This document shows positions 1 through 8,990 of a stretch of 47,179 nucleotides of DNA, one piece after another. Made by a program: the position numbers and the translations under genes. Below the pieces are notes generated by a model. The model was given only the letters and a program-made list of their open reading frames with translations, was not told the DNA's origin and ran no database searches. This DNA comes from Verticiella alkaliphila (GTDB lineage: Bacteria; Pseudomonadota; Gammaproteobacteria; Burkholderiales; Burkholderiaceae_B), in assembly GCF_018904615.1 (NCBI RefSeq), contig NZ_JADCNH010000031.1, positions 1 through 47,179 of the forward strand, read 5' to 3'. Positions within the stretch are counted from its first letter, which is position 1. Every line of letters begins with the position of its first letter.

Positions 1-41
1 GATACGTCAGCCCCATCCAGTTCGAGGCGGCGGCTTGTTAG
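1..41 (+). CDS. IS3-family transposase OrfB, C-terminal tip (partial at 5' edge)
   Basis: Only the last 13 or so codons of the gene are inside the window, in frame 3, ending at TAG 39-41. The residues YVSPIQFE follow the invariant end of the integrase-type catalytic domain in IS3 OrfB proteins, where the motif is typically HS.LGY.SP..FE. OrfB is normally produced as an OrfAB fusion by programmed frameshifting and cuts and joins the IS ends. Nothing can be said about activity, because the DDE residues lie upstream of the window. The short distance from stop codon to terminal repeat is normal for the family. Confidence 0.55.
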   Translation, partial: YVSPIQFEAAAC

Positions 42-77
42 GTTAAACAACCTGTCCGGCGGGATGGGGCAAGCCCA
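1..77 (+). mobile_element. 3' end of an IS3-family insertion sequence (partial)
   Basis: The first 41 bases read in frame 3 as the end of an IS3-family OrfB transposase. The visible residues are YVSPIQFEAAAC followed by a TAG stop, which matches the conserved GY(V/L)SP..FE tail of these DDE transposases. About 11 bases later, positions 53-77 look like the right terminal inverted repeat. Read from the outer end on the minus strand it begins TGGGCTTGCCCC and ends GGACA, the usual TG..CT.CCCC...GGACA layout of IS3/IS150-type ends. The left part of the element lies outside the window, so the matching left repeat and the target duplication cannot be checked. The family call is an inference from a short tail plus a terminus. 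Confidence 0.62.
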
Positions 78-648
78 AATTGATCTACCAGTACACCTAG
101 ATGTCACGACTGCCCGCGCACGTCTGGAGGCGCTATCTTGCGACGCGCCCGTCAAGGCGAGATTCAATGTCGTGACCTCGACAGCGCGACTCTGCGTCGG
201 AAAGCTCGAGTCGCCATCTGGCGGATTTTCCACGGCAAGTTCCTGCGCGACCGATCTAAAGGACGAAACTTTGGTCAGCTTGCTAGCCATTCCACTCCTA
301 AGAGGAAAGCTTCATCTGCCGATCAGTCAGTCTGAAGCTAAAGGCCCCGAATGGGTTCAAGCCGGGGAAACAGCGCGCTTCGAAGGCAAAGTCGAGCTTG
401 AGCACACAACGGTTGCACTAGTCAGTGGAATCACAAGTCTGTTGCCAACGAAGGGTGGACTGTTGGAATGGCTCGTCATAGGTCCTGCCGTGGCAGCAGT
501 CCAACCTGTCCTCGGGCCTCTGCTTCGTGGCGTCACCGACTTGCTAGTCAATGACGTTCTCCTCAAGACCCTCGGCATCACCTTGAACAGCGCTGACATT
601 CATTTGTCCTCCATCGGCTGTCGCCACAACGCCCGTCTCGTCTACTGA
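78..648 (+). pseudogene. TadG-like (DUF2134) pilus-associated protein, C-terminal remnant
   Basis: An open frame runs into the window from the left edge and ends at TGA 646-648. From about position 79 it reads IDLPVHLDVTTARARLEALSC and ends with a block (LGITLNSADIHLSSIGCR) resembling the C-terminal half of TadG-like/DUF2134 proteins of tad pilus loci. These have short beta-rich repeats with paired cysteines and end in a GxDV..L.C signature. The first 77 bases belong to an IS end, so the gene seems to be interrupted by that insertion and the ATG at 64 would be an accidental start inside the IS terminus. Base composition is visibly less GC-rich than downstream genes. The family assignment is from memory of the family pattern and is moderately secure; the function (surface or periplasmic part of a Flp/Tad pilus) is inference. 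Confidence 0.5.
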
Positions 649-651
649 CCC

Positions 652-2031
652 ATGACCCATCCTCTCGATTCCCTCGATATCTACGTCTGGGAGGCCAGCA
701 GCGCGATTGCGCAGCGGGTGGAGAGCCTGCTGGCCGGGACGGAGGCCGTGGTGGTGCGGGCGGACGGCCTGACCGAAGCGCCGGCCACGGCGGTGTCGCG
801 CTCGGCGGTGGCGGTGGTCTCGGTGACGGCGGTCAATGGTCAGCATGGCCGACCGCATGCGCACGAGTGGCTGACGGGGCGCGGGCTACCGCTGATCTGG
901 GTGGCTGCGCACGCGCGCGAGACGGCGGCTGGCTACTTCCCACCGGAATATACCAACATTTTGCCGCCCGACTTCTCAGGGGCGGAGCTGCGCGCCTTGC
1001 TGAGCCGGGTGGCGGGTGCGGTGGAGGCGGATGAGCGGCGGCGGGCCAAGGCCACGCCCTTCATCGCCGAATCCGATTGCATGCGCGAGCTGCTGCGCGA
1101 GGCCACGGCCTTCGCCGATTGCCAGGCGAGCGTGATGGTCTACGGTGAGACGGGCGTGGGTAAGGAGCGCGTAGCCCGGCTGCTGCACGACGGCAACGCG
1201 CTCTACGGACGGGGCCCGTTCGTGGCGGTGAACTGCGGTGCGATTCCGGAAGGGCTCTTCGAATCGCACTTCTTCGGACACGCCAAGGGCGCCTTCACGG
1301 GCGCTGCGGGCCTGCACAAGGGCTACTTCGAGCAGGCGAACGGCGGCACGCTCTTCCTGGACGAGATCGGGGATCTCCCGCCGTACCAGCAGGTCAAGCT
1401 GCTGCGCGTGCTCGAGCAGAGCACCGTGACCCGCCTGGGCTCGACAGCGGAGGTGCGGGTGGATTTCCGCCTGGTGGCCGCCACCAACCGGGATCTGCGC
1501 TCGCTCGTGGATGCGGGCACCTTCCGCGCCGATCTCTATTACCGCCTGGCCGTGGTCGAGCTCACCGTGCCGAATCTGGAGGACCGCGGTGCTGCGGACA
1601 AGGTGGCGATCTTTCGGGCGCTGCTGGGCGAGCTTGCCGGGGCGGCCGCGGAGGACGTTCCGGGCTGGTTGCTGCAGCGGGTCGGGGCCGCGCGCTATCC
1701 GGGCAACGTGCGCGAACTGCGCAATGTGGCCGAGCGTCTGGCGATCGTGCGGCGCCAGTTCGACGGCTGGGACGAGACGCGCGTGTTGCGGGTGCTCTCG
1801 CGTCTGGACGGCGGCCCGTCGGCGGATGCGCCCCCCGCTCTGAGCGAGCGCGACACGCAGGAGCGCGAGCGCGTCATGGCGGCGCTGCAGGCCAATCAGT
1901 GGCGTCGGCAGGATACGGCGGCGCATCTGGGCATCAGCCGCAAAGTGCTCTGGGAGAAGATGCGCAAGCTGCGGATCGAATCCACGGACGCTGATGAAGA
2001 GCGCAACACGGATACCGGCGTTTTCTTTTAA
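652..2031 (+). CDS. Sigma-54-dependent transcriptional activator (Fis-type HTH, pseudo-receiver)
   Basis: A bacterial enhancer-binding protein of 459 residues. The N-terminal ~130 residues look like a receiver-type fold without an obvious phosphoacceptor Asp, as in VpsR-like regulators. A central AAA+ domain follows with Walker A GETGVGKE (about residue 165), the sigma-54 contact loop GAFTGA, Walker [14 protein letters not shown], and the arginine-finger region with FRADLYYRL. The C-terminus carries a Fis-like helix-turn-helix ([18 protein letters not shown]). Proteins of this type use ATP hydrolysis to open sigma-54 promoters. The start lies 3 nt after the stop of the TadG-like gene, suggesting co-transcription with what was a pilus locus. 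Its targets are unknown; tad pilus or exopolysaccharide genes are a reasonable guess from context only. Confidence 0.88.
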   Translation: MTHPLDSLDIYVWEASSAIAQRVESLLAGTEAVVVRADGLTEAPATAVSRSAVAVVSVTAVNGQHGRPHAHEWLTGRGLPLIWVAAHARETAAGYFPPEYTNILPPDFSGAELRALLSRVAGAVEADERRRAKATPFIAESDCMRELLREATAFADCQASVMVYGETGVGKERVARLLHDGNALYGRGPFVAVNCGAIPEGLFESHFFGHAKGAFTGAAGLHKGYFEQANGGTLFLDEIGDLPPYQQVKLLRVLEQSTVTRLGSTAEVRVDFRLVAATNRDLRSLVDAGTFRADLYYRLAVVELTVPNLEDRGAADKVAIFRALLGELAGAAAEDVPGWLLQRVGAARYPGNVRELRNVAERLAIVRRQFDGWDETRVLRVLSRLDGGPSADAPPALSERDTQERERVMAALQANQWRRQDTAAHLGISRKVLWEKMRKLRIESTDADEERNTDTGVFF

Positions 2032-2095
2032 ACTCGTAACAGATGATGAACGGCCCTGGCATACCCGGCGGCCCCAGCATGGAGAAGGCAAGGAC

Positions 2096-2839
2096 ATGAG
2101 CGCGACGTACGGAAAGCTCGCCGCAGGGCGGATGGTGGCGGGTCTGGCCCTCGTGGTCGCAGCGGGTCACGCGGGGGCCCAGTCGTCGCAAGCCGTGCGA
2201 CCCGTAGTGGCGAGCACGCCGGTCCAGGCAGGGCTGCAGGCTGAGTCGCCCCAGGCGGCCATCAATCCGCCGCAGGCCGTACCGCTGGAGCCTGCGGGCA
2301 ACACGTTGCTGGCCGAACTGCGCCAACTCGTCGAGCAACGCGCCGTGCGCGAGCTGCGCACCACCTACAACGGTCAATACGGTGCGAGCCTGCTTTTCAA
2401 GGCCGACGATCTCACGTACTACGTGGCGCTCTTTCAGCAGCGGCAGTTCTGGCGCGCCATCAAGACGATGGATTACGCCCAGGCCGAGAAGCTCTACCGG
2501 GGTTTTGCCGAGCAGACAGAGTCGCTCGCGCGCGTGGACATCGACCGCATCCGCCTCGACGCCGAACGCACGTTCACGGAATCGCGCATCGCCACGCAGT
2601 CCGAAGAGCTCGCTTCCCTGCGCAACAATCTGGCGTACCAGCGCGAGCGCGAGCGTCAGGTGGTGGTGGCCCAGGAGCAGGCGCGTGAGCAGGCCCGCAC
2701 CCTGGCGGCTCAGGAGCAGGCTGCACGTGAGCGCCTGCAAGCCTTGCAGCGCTCGATCGACGCGCTGGAAAAGCAGCAGTCGAGCATCCTGGAAGCGTCC
2801 ATTGCTCCGTTGCCCGAGCAGCGCACCCGTCGCAACTGA
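2096..2839 (+). CDS. DUF2968 family exported coiled-coil protein
   Basis: A 247-residue protein whose function is unknown. The start at ATG 2096 is chosen because it is preceded by a purine-rich GGAGAAGG stretch and opens directly into a signal peptide (KLAAGRMVAGLALVVAAGHAGAQ). Residues about 60-125 contain the block ELRTTYNGQYGASLLF followed by YYVALFQQRQFWRAIKT, which I recognise as the DUF2968 core found in Burkholderiales. The C-terminal 100 residues are a charged, Gln/Arg/Glu-rich heptad-like coiled coil (SEELASLRNNLAYQRERERQ). It follows the sigma-54 activator by 64 nt. A periplasmic scaffold or envelope role is plausible but only inferred. Confidence 0.75.
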   Translation: MSATYGKLAAGRMVAGLALVVAAGHAGAQSSQAVRPVVASTPVQAGLQAESPQAAINPPQAVPLEPAGNTLLAELRQLVEQRAVRELRTTYNGQYGASLLFKADDLTYYVALFQQRQFWRAIKTMDYAQAEKLYRGFAEQTESLARVDIDRIRLDAERTFTESRIATQSEELASLRNNLAYQRERERQVVVAQEQAREQARTLAAQEQAARERLQALQRSIDALEKQQSSILEASIAPLPEQRTRRN

Positions 2840-2870
2840 TCTGCGATCAAGCCCCTACGCATGTCGGGGT

Positions 2871-2898
2871 CTTGAAACACGAAGCGCCATCCCTATCT
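2871..2898 (+). promoter_or_regulatory. Sigma-32 heat-shock promoter of clpB
   Basis: The -35 element CTTGAAA at 2871-2877 is a perfect match to the RpoH consensus. The -10 element CCCTATCT at 2891-2898 matches CCCCATNT at all but one position. The spacer is 13 nt, within the usual 11-16. The clpB ATG lies 78 nt further downstream, giving a leader of about 70 nt. This is direct pattern matching; the role follows from clpB being a classic RpoH target. Confidence 0.82.
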
Positions 2899-2975
2899 GT
2901 TCTGCATTCCCCGCCTCCCGGCACGCGGAATGCTGACTGCCGGGGCCGTGGCGGTAACACTTCGTGAGGGACCCC

Positions 2976-5582
2976 ATGCGCTTCGACAAGCTCACTACCA
3001 AGTTCCAGCAGGCCCTGGCAGATGCCCAGAGCCTCGCTGCGCGTAACGATCATTCCTACATCGAGCCGCTGCACGTGCTGCTCGCCCTGCTGGGCGACGC
3101 CGAGAGCGGCACGGCCAGCCTGCTGTCTCGCGCCGGCGTGGCCGTCAACCGGCTCCAGCCCGCCTTGCAGCAGGCCCTGCAACGCCTGCCCCAGGTGCAG
3201 GGCGGCGACGGCAACGTCCAGGCGAGCCGCGATCTGCAGGCCGTGCTGCTGCGCACCGACAAGGAAGCCGGCAAGCGTGGCGACACCTACATTCCCACCG
3301 AACTCTTCCTGCTGGCGCTGGCCGATGACAAGGGCGAGGCTGGCCGTCTGCTGCGTGAATCCGGGCTGCAGAAGAAGGCGCTGGAAGCCGCCGTGGACGC
3401 CGTGCGCGGCAGCAACGCCGTCGATTCCCCCGAAGGCGAGGCCAATCGCGAGGCCCTGAAGAAGTACACCCTGGACCTCACCGAGCGCGCCCGCGAGGGC
3501 AAGCTCGATCCGGTCATCGGCCGCGACGACGAAATCCGCCGCACGATCCAGATCCTGCAACGCCGCACCAAGAACAACCCCGTGCTCATCGGCGAGCCGG
3601 GCGTGGGCAAGACGGCCATCATCGAGGGCCTGGCCCAGCGCATCGTCAATGGCGAAGTGCCCGAGACCCTGAAGGGCAAGCGCGTGCTCTCGCTGGACAT
3701 GGCGGCGCTCCTTGCAGGGGCGAAGTTCCGCGGCGAGTTCGAGGAGCGCCTGAAGTCCGTGCTCAAGGAGATCGCGCTGGACGAGGGCAACACCATCGTC
3801 TTCATCGACGAGCTGCACACGATGGTGGGCGCGGGCAAGGCCGAAGGTGCGATGGACGCGGGCAATATGCTCAAGCCCGCGCTCGCCCGGGGCGAGCTGC
3901 ACTGCGTGGGCGCCACCACGCTCGACGAGTATCGCAAGTACATCGAGAAGGATGCCGCGCTCGAGCGCCGGTTCCAAAAGGTGCTGGTGGACGAGCCCAC
4001 GGTGGAGGCCACCATCGCGATCCTGCGCGGCCTGCAGGAGCGCTATGAGCTGCACCACGGCGTGGACATCACGGACCCGGCCATCGTCGCGGCGGCCGAA
4101 CTCTCGCACCGCTACATCACCGACCGCTTCCTGCCGGACAAGGCCATCGACCTCATCGACGAGGCGGCCGCCCGCATCCGCATGGAGATCGATTCCAAGC
4201 CGGAAGTCATGGATCGGCTCGAGCGCCGCATCATCCAGTTGAAGATCGAGCGCGAGGCGATCAAGAAGGAGACCGACGAGGGCTCCAAGCGCCGCCTGCA
4301 GGCGCTGGAGACGGAACTGGAACAGCTGCAACGCGAGTACAACGACTACGAGGAAATCTGGAAGGCTGAGAAGGCCGCCGTGCAGGGCACTCAGTCGATC
4401 AAGGAAGAGATCGAGCAGGTGCGTGCCGAGATGGCCGAGCTCCAGCGTCGTGGACAGTTCGACAAGCTCGCCGAGCTCCAGTACGGCAAGCTGCCGCAGC
4501 TCGAGGCCCGCCTGAAGTCTGCGGAGACGCAGGCCGAAGACGCGGCCAAGGCCGAGACCGAGCCCCAACGTGCCCGCCTGCTGCGCACGCAAGTGGGCGC
4601 CGAGGAGATCGCCGAGGTGGTGTCGCGAGCCACAGGCATCCCGGTCTCCAAGATGATGCAGGGCGAACGCGCCAAGCTGCTCCAGATGGAGGATCGTCTG
4701 CACCAGCGCGTGATCGGCCAGGACGAGGCCGTGACGCTGGTGGCCGATGCCATTCGCCGCTCGCGTGCCGGGCTGGCGGATCCGTCGCGACCGTACGGCT
4801 CGTTCCTGTTCCTCGGGCCCACGGGCGTCGGCAAGACCGAGCTCACGCGCGCCCTGGCGGATTTCCTCTTCGACTCGGACGAGCACCTCATTCGCATCGA
4901 CATGAGCGAATTCATGGAGAAGCACTCGGTGGCCCGCCTGATCGGGGCGCCCCCGGGGTATGTGGGCTACGAGGAGGGCGGCTACCTGACCGAAGCCGTG
5001 CGCCGCAAGCCCTACAGCGTGGTGCTGCTGGATGAGGTGGAGAAGGCGCACCCCGACGTCTTCAACGTGCTCCTGCAGGTGCTGGACGACGGCCGCCTGA
5101 CGGACGGGCAAGGGCGCACCGTGGATTTCCGCAACACGGTCATCGTCATGACCTCCAACCTGGGCTCGCAGCACATCCAGGCCATGGTGGGCGAGCCGTA
5201 CGACGCGATCAAGGCCGTGGTGTGGGACGACCTTCGCCAGCATTTCCGGCCCGAGTTCCTCAACCGGATCGACGAGGTGGTGGTGTTCCATGCGCTGGAC
5301 AGCAAGCACATCGAGTCCATCGCCGGCATCCAGCTGAAGCGCCTGGCCTCGCGTCTGGCGCAGATGGACATGCAGCTTGACGTGTCCGAGACGGCACTGG
5401 CCCAGATCGCCCGGGTGGGCTTCGATCCGGTGTTCGGGGCGCGTCCGTTGAAGCGGGCGATCCAGCAGGAGATCGAGAATCCGGTCGCCAAGCTCATCCT
5501 CCAGGGCAAGTTTGGGCCGAAGGACGTGATTCCGGTGGACTACCGGGACGACGACTTCGTCTTCACGCGCACCTTGCAGTAA
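2976..5582 (+). CDS. clpB: ATP-dependent chaperone/disaggregase ClpB
   Basis: An 868-residue Hsp104/ClpB protein of full family length. It cooperates with DnaK to pull proteins out of aggregates. Visible are the N-domain ([18 protein letters not shown]), nucleotide-binding domain 1 with Walker A GEPGVGKT near residue 206 and Walker B VFIDELHT, the long middle coiled coil (residues ~400-525) typical of ClpB rather than ClpA, and domain 2 with GPTGVGKTE near residue 614 and Walker [15 protein letters not shown] 2976 is preferred over an in-frame GTG at 2964 because the AGGG at 2967-2970 then serves as ribosome binding site. It has its own sigma-32 promoter and a strong terminator, so it is probably transcribed alone. 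Confidence 0.98.
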   Translation: MRFDKLTTKFQQALADAQSLAARNDHSYIEPLHVLLALLGDAESGTASLLSRAGVAVNRLQPALQQALQRLPQVQGGDGNVQASRDLQAVLLRTDKEAGKRGDTYIPTELFLLALADDKGEAGRLLRESGLQKKALEAAVDAVRGSNAVDSPEGEANREALKKYTLDLTERAREGKLDPVIGRDDEIRRTIQILQRRTKNNPVLIGEPGVGKTAIIEGLAQRIVNGEVPETLKGKRVLSLDMAALLAGAKFRGEFEERLKSVLKEIALDEGNTIVFIDELHTMVGAGKAEGAMDAGNMLKPALARGELHCVGATTLDEYRKYIEKDAALERRFQKVLVDEPTVEATIAILRGLQERYELHHGVDITDPAIVAAAELSHRYITDRFLPDKAIDLIDEAAARIRMEIDSKPEVMDRLERRIIQLKIEREAIKKETDEGSKRRLQALETELEQLQREYNDYEEIWKAEKAAVQGTQSIKEEIEQVRAEMAELQRRGQFDKLAELQYGKLPQLEARLKSAETQAEDAAKAETEPQRARLLRTQVGAEEIAEVVSRATGIPVSKMMQGERAKLLQMEDRLHQRVIGQDEAVTLVADAIRRSRAGLADPSRPYGSFLFLGPTGVGKTELTRALADFLFDSDEHLIRIDMSEFMEKHSVARLIGAPPGYVGYEEGGYLTEAVRRKPYSVVLLDEVEKAHPDVFNVLLQVLDDGRLTDGQGRTVDFRNTVIVMTSNLGSQHIQAMVGEPYDAIKAVVWDDLRQHFRPEFLNRIDEVVVFHALDSKHIESIAGIQLKRLASRLAQMDMQLDVSETALAQIARVGFDPVFGARPLKRAIQQEIENPVAKLILQGKFGPKDVIPVDYRDDDFVFTRTLQ

Positions 5583-5614
5583 CGCTCGGGGGCGCGACGC
5601 CCTCGCGGTGACAG

Positions 5615-5640
5615 GCCGGCCCTTCGGGGCCGGCTTTTTT
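5615..5640 (+). terminator. Rho-independent terminator of clpB
   Basis: The 8-bp stem GCCGGCCC (5615-5622) pairs with GGGCCGGC (5627-5634) around a TTCG loop. Closed by C-G, this is the very stable cUUCGg tetraloop. Six T residues follow at 5635-5640. It lies 33 nt after the clpB stop. Confidence 0.93.
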
Positions 5641-5808
5641 GCGTGCGCTGCGCCGGCGCTGCTTCAACGGGGAGATTGCTCGCGGCCCGAGTTGGGGGCG
5701 TCGGCTGCCGGAAAAGCAGGATCTCAGGAACATTCCGCCTCGTCCGTGGCTCGTACACAGACCGCGCGTGGTCGCTGTGGCCGCGCCGTCCTGCTGGGAG
5801 TCTCGCGC

Positions 5809-6786
5809 ATGCCCAAGATCCGTCCGAAGCGCACATCCCGATGGCCGTTCCTGTGGATGGTCGTGTCCGCATCCGCCGGTGCCGCTGTCCATGCCGCGCA
5901 GACCCCACCGCGCTTTGCCGAGTGGACAGCGCCGGCACCCACGGCCGCGCAGACGTCGATCTCGCACGCGGCCCAGGCTGGCATGATCGCCGTGCCCGCA
6001 GGGGACTATCCGATCGGGCGAGACGATGCGGCGGCGGATCAGCAGCCGGCGCATACCGTGCGGCTGGCCGCCTTTCGCATCGATCGCACCGAGGTCACCA
6101 ATGGCGCATTCGCCGAGTATCTGAACGGTCTGGGGTTGCAGGTGAGGGGGCCGTTCGCTGCCGGCACGCTGGCCGCAGGGGCGGGAGCCGATGCCGAGTT
6201 GCTGCGCGAAGGCCCGTACGGCACGCACGTGCAGTACCCCATCATCGCGCTGAACGACGAGAACGCCCGGATAGGGCACGATGGCACACGCTTCGTCCCG
6301 ACGGCCGGCTTTGCCGACCATCCCGTGGCAGAGACCACCTGGGCCGGTGCCCGGGCGTACTGCGCCTGGCGCGGTGCGCGTCTGCCCACCGAGGCTGAGT
6401 GGGAGGCTGCGGCGCGTGGGCCGGACGGCCGCCGCTACCCCTGGGGCGATGCCCCGCCCGACGCCACACGTGCCTACGTCAATCGGGATCCTGAGGCCAC
6501 GGCAGCGGTCGGATCCCTGCCGGCCGGGGCCTCGCTCTTCGGCATCCTGGATATGTCGGGCTCGCTTGCCGAGTGGACATCGAGCCTGAAGCGGCCGTAC
6601 CCGTACGACGCCACCGATGGTCGCGAGGACCCCGACACGCCCGGCGAGCGCGTCACGCGGGGCGGCGACTACCAGTGGGACAACCGACCCGGGACCCTGA
6701 CGGCCTCCCATCGCAATGGCTTCTCGAACGAACCGTCGCAAGGTCATCGGCAGATTGGCATCCGCTGCGCGGCAGATGGGGGGTAG
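5809..6786 (+). CDS. Exported SUMF1/FGE-fold (formylglycine-generating-enzyme-like) protein
   Basis: A 325-residue protein with a signal peptide (KRTSRWPFLWMVVSASAGAAVHAA). ATG 5809 is chosen because GGAG at 5797-5800 gives an 8-nt spacer. The body shows the FGE-sulfatase fold markers in order: MIAVPAGDYPIGR, FRIDRTEVTNGAFAEYL, PVAETTWAGARAYCAWRGARLPTEAEWEAAARG, RRYPWGD, MSGSLAEW, RVTRGGDY and IGIRCA at the end. In true formylglycine-generating enzymes the stretch after RGGS holds the copper-binding cysteine pair. Here that stretch (RGGDYQWDNRPGTLTASHR) has no cysteine, so oxidation of a sulfatase Cys is unlikely. No sulfatase gene is adjacent. It may be a binding or accessory protein in the periplasm; the role is unknown. 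Confidence 0.82.
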   Translation: MPKIRPKRTSRWPFLWMVVSASAGAAVHAAQTPPRFAEWTAPAPTAAQTSISHAAQAGMIAVPAGDYPIGRDDAAADQQPAHTVRLAAFRIDRTEVTNGAFAEYLNGLGLQVRGPFAAGTLAAGAGADAELLREGPYGTHVQYPIIALNDENARIGHDGTRFVPTAGFADHPVAETTWAGARAYCAWRGARLPTEAEWEAAARGPDGRRYPWGDAPPDATRAYVNRDPEATAAVGSLPAGASLFGILDMSGSLAEWTSSLKRPYPYDATDGREDPDTPGERVTRGGDYQWDNRPGTLTASHRNGFSNEPSQGHRQIGIRCAADGG

Positions 6787-6802
6787 GCGCGCCGCCTGCC
6801 GC

Positions 6803-7486
6803 TCACCGATGCAGGCGCCACGCGGCCGGCGGCCGTGTCGGGGGCCGCTGTGAACAGGCATCCGTGGGCAGCAGTCCGCTGGCCTGGGCGAAATCGTCGA
6901 CGTCCAAGCCCGCAGGCAGGAGCAAGAGCCGGGTCTGCAGGTCATCGAACGTGTCGCCATCCACCACCTGTCCCAGGTGGCGCCATTGCCGGCCACCCAC
7001 CTGGACGTACGCCAGTGTGTGACGCCGCCCCAACGCCTGCCAGAGCGCATGCGCACCGGGGGATTGGCGGGCGCCGCTCACGAGTCCATAACCTCGCGCC
7101 AGTATCGCGCCGTAGAGGGCCGTGCCCAGTCCTTGCCGCTGATACGCCGGATGGAAGAGTGCGTGCGGGGAGCGCACGTGCTTTCGGGCACGCCGGCCAG
7201 CCTCCGGGATCTGCTGGAACGCCACGTATCCGACGAGGCGCTGTGTGTCCCGCGTGTAGACGTACATATAGACGTCGCCGCCCGCATGGCGCGCCTGCAC
7301 CGTGAGCGTGGGTGGCAGGTCGGGGCCGCCGAGTTTCACCGGTTCGAGCGCGGCCGGCAGCACGCGTTGTGCGAGCTCGCGCAGCTCCCCGCGGACGTGA
7401 TCCGGGGGGCGGCTGACATCGACGCGCAGATCCTGGACGGGAGAGAATAGACCCGGCCGTTGGCAGGCGGGCAGACAGAAGGACAT
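6803..7486 (-). CDS. GNAT-family N-acetyltransferase
   Basis: A 227-residue protein. The acetyl-CoA-binding motif A of GNAT enzymes is clear in the middle (FHPAYQRQGLGTALYGAILARGY, carrying the Q/R-x-x-G-x-G/A signature), preceded by the beta-strand pair YMYVYTRDTQRLVGYVAFQ. The C-terminal 80 residues extend beyond the minimal domain and are not recognised. ATG 7486 is used because sequence upstream lacks homology-like character and is Arg/Pro-rich, as expected for non-coding GC-rich DNA. It converges on the FGE-fold gene with only 16 nt between stops. The substrate cannot be predicted. Confidence 0.72.
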   Translation of the reverse strand: MSFCLPACQRPGLFSPVQDLRVDVSRPPDHVRGELRELAQRVLPAALEPVKLGGPDLPPTLTVQARHAGGDVYMYVYTRDTQRLVGYVAFQQIPEAGRRARKHVRSPHALFHPAYQRQGLGTALYGAILARGYGLVSGARQSPGAHALWQALGRRHTLAYVQVGGRQWRHLGQVVDGDTFDDLQTRLLLLPAGLDVDDFAQASGLLPTDACSQRPPTRPPAAWRLHR

Positions 7487-7730
7487 GACGACACCAGACA
7501 CAGATCGGCGCCGGCGGCACGGCACCGGCGCGAGCGGCCGGGCAACGGCGCGCGAACGGGGCGGGTGTGCGTGGGATGGGTGGTGTGGATCAGGCCGTGC
7601 GCCTGAATCCGCGTCCCCTCGCCAGCCTGTCACCCCCAGGCTGGCGGGGAATCACCGGGCGGCGACGATGCCGAGCCGGGCGTAGGACAGGCGCAGCGTG
7701 GCCGGCCGTCGGGATGCGCTCAGCTGCATG

Positions 7731-8990
7731 TCAGCGAGCCGTGGAGGGGGCGATCGCCGCCACGCCGGTGCTCTGGTTGGGGCCAGTGCCGATGCGCAGC
7801 AGCGGCAGATCCTGCTCTTGCAGACGCGCCAGCAAACCATCGAAGACCGGGTTGGTCACGCCATCCTGCGTGGCCGATCCCAGGCGGGCCAGCACCGCGC
7901 AGGCACCGGCGCTGCTCGGATGGGTGGTGACTTGCACGGTGGTCGTGGCCTGCGCTTGCGGCTGGCCGTCGGCACGTGGCGCGCTGCCTGCCGGATCGGC
8001 GGCTTGCCAGGCCCGGGCCAGCGTGTCGCCGGCTGCGGTGGCGGCAACGCAATCATCGTAGGTGAGCGCGATCCCGACGGCAGGCTGGCCGTTGGTCTGC
8101 ACGTCCGCCACGATGGCGCCGGTATAGGCCGGCACTTGAACCTCGCTCACGGGTGCCGGCGCGTGTCCGCGCAGGGCCGCGCGTGCCGCCGGTGTCAGTG
8201 GTGCCGCGGCGGGCGGGGCCACCACCACGGCCTGAACGATCTGCGCCCCGTCCTGCACGGCCGATTGCAGCGCTTCGAGCGCCGGTCGGATGGCCTCGTG
8301 CTCAGCCAGGCTGCGCTCGGGCGCGATCTGCTGCAGCGTGGCCGCGGCCTGCGGCGCACCGGTCTGCACCACGGCCGTGGGCAGGGGCGCAGCGATCGAG
8401 GTCTGCCCGCGAGCGCCGAGCCACGGATTGGCGGCTTCGCGCCGGCTCAGGTCCAGCACCAGCGGCTGGCCGTTGGCCACGGCCCGCGACAGGCCGCTCG
8501 CCGCAATGGGCTCGAAGCCACGCGCGGGCAGATGCTGCATGAATTGCTCGACGCGATCCGACGAGCCCAGACCCCAGATCGTGGTCATCGTGGCCGGCTT
8601 GCCAAAGCCGGCGAGATATTGCACCGCGTTGGGCGGCAGGCCGGTGGCCTGCTGCCAGCGCGCGGCATCCCCGGCCTCCAGGGCAGCCACGGCGCGCAGG
8701 GGCAGTCCAGCCCGCATGCGGGTCGTGAGTGCCTTGGTCTGGCCCGACGCACGGCCGAGCGCCAGCGCCGCCTGCACGTTCACGAAGACGGCAAAGGGCG
8801 GGGTGGGGCTGTCGAGCATGCTCGCCGGCATGTAGGCCAGCGCCTCATGCAGCGTGAAGCCCTGACCGTCCTCGGCCTGGGCGGGCGCTGCGAACAGGCC
8901 CACCATGCCGAGGGCCAGCATAGTCGGGATCAACGCCCGGCGAAGCGGGCGCACGGCGCGGGGCGCAGCAAGGCGGGCAGGAGTCATCAT
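7731..8990 (-). CDS. Unrecognised exported protein, coupled to the M16 peptidase
   Basis: A 419-residue protein that I cannot assign to a family. It starts with a twin-Met and a long signal peptide (VRPLRRALIPTMLALGMVGLFAAPAQA). The mature part is Ala-rich and mixed alpha/beta in character. It contains a block around FAVFVNVQAAL and a GFGKPATMTTIWGLGSSDRVEQFMQHLPARGFEPI region, only three cysteines, and no obvious catalytic motif or membrane segment. The ATG at 8990 overlaps the stop of the upstream M16 peptidase gene as ATGA, implying translational coupling and related work. A periplasmic partner, inhibitor or substrate-presenting subunit for the peptidase is possible; this is inference from position only. 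Confidence 0.75.
   Translation of the reverse strand: MMTPARLAAPRAVRPLRRALIPTMLALGMVGLFAAPAQAEDGQGFTLHEALAYMPASMLDSPTPPFAVFVNVQAALALGRASGQTKALTTRMRAGLPLRAVAALEAGDAARWQQATGLPPNAVQYLAGFGKPATMTTIWGLGSSDRVEQFMQHLPARGFEPIAASGLSRAVANGQPLVLDLSRREAANPWLGARGQTSIAAPLPTAVVQTGAPQAAATLQQIAPERSLAEHEAIRPALEALQSAVQDGAQIVQAVVVAPPAAAPLTPAARAALRGHAPAPVSEVQVPAYTGAIVADVQTNGQPAVGIALTYDDCVAATAAGDTLARAWQAADPAGSAPRADGQPQAQATTTVQVTTHPSSAGACAVLARLGSATQDGVTNPVFDGLLARLQEQDLPLLRIGTGPNQSTGVAAIAPSTAR

Noticed and set aside
64-66. ATG as the start of a complete 194-aa protein
   Set aside because: The frame is open to the left edge and the ATG lies in what looks like an IS terminal repeat, so it is not a natural gene start.
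2847-5309. An 820-codon open frame opposite clpB
   Set aside because: It is antisense to a certain gene, is His/Leu/Arg/Gly-rich with no domain, and is the expected mirror of high-GC third positions.
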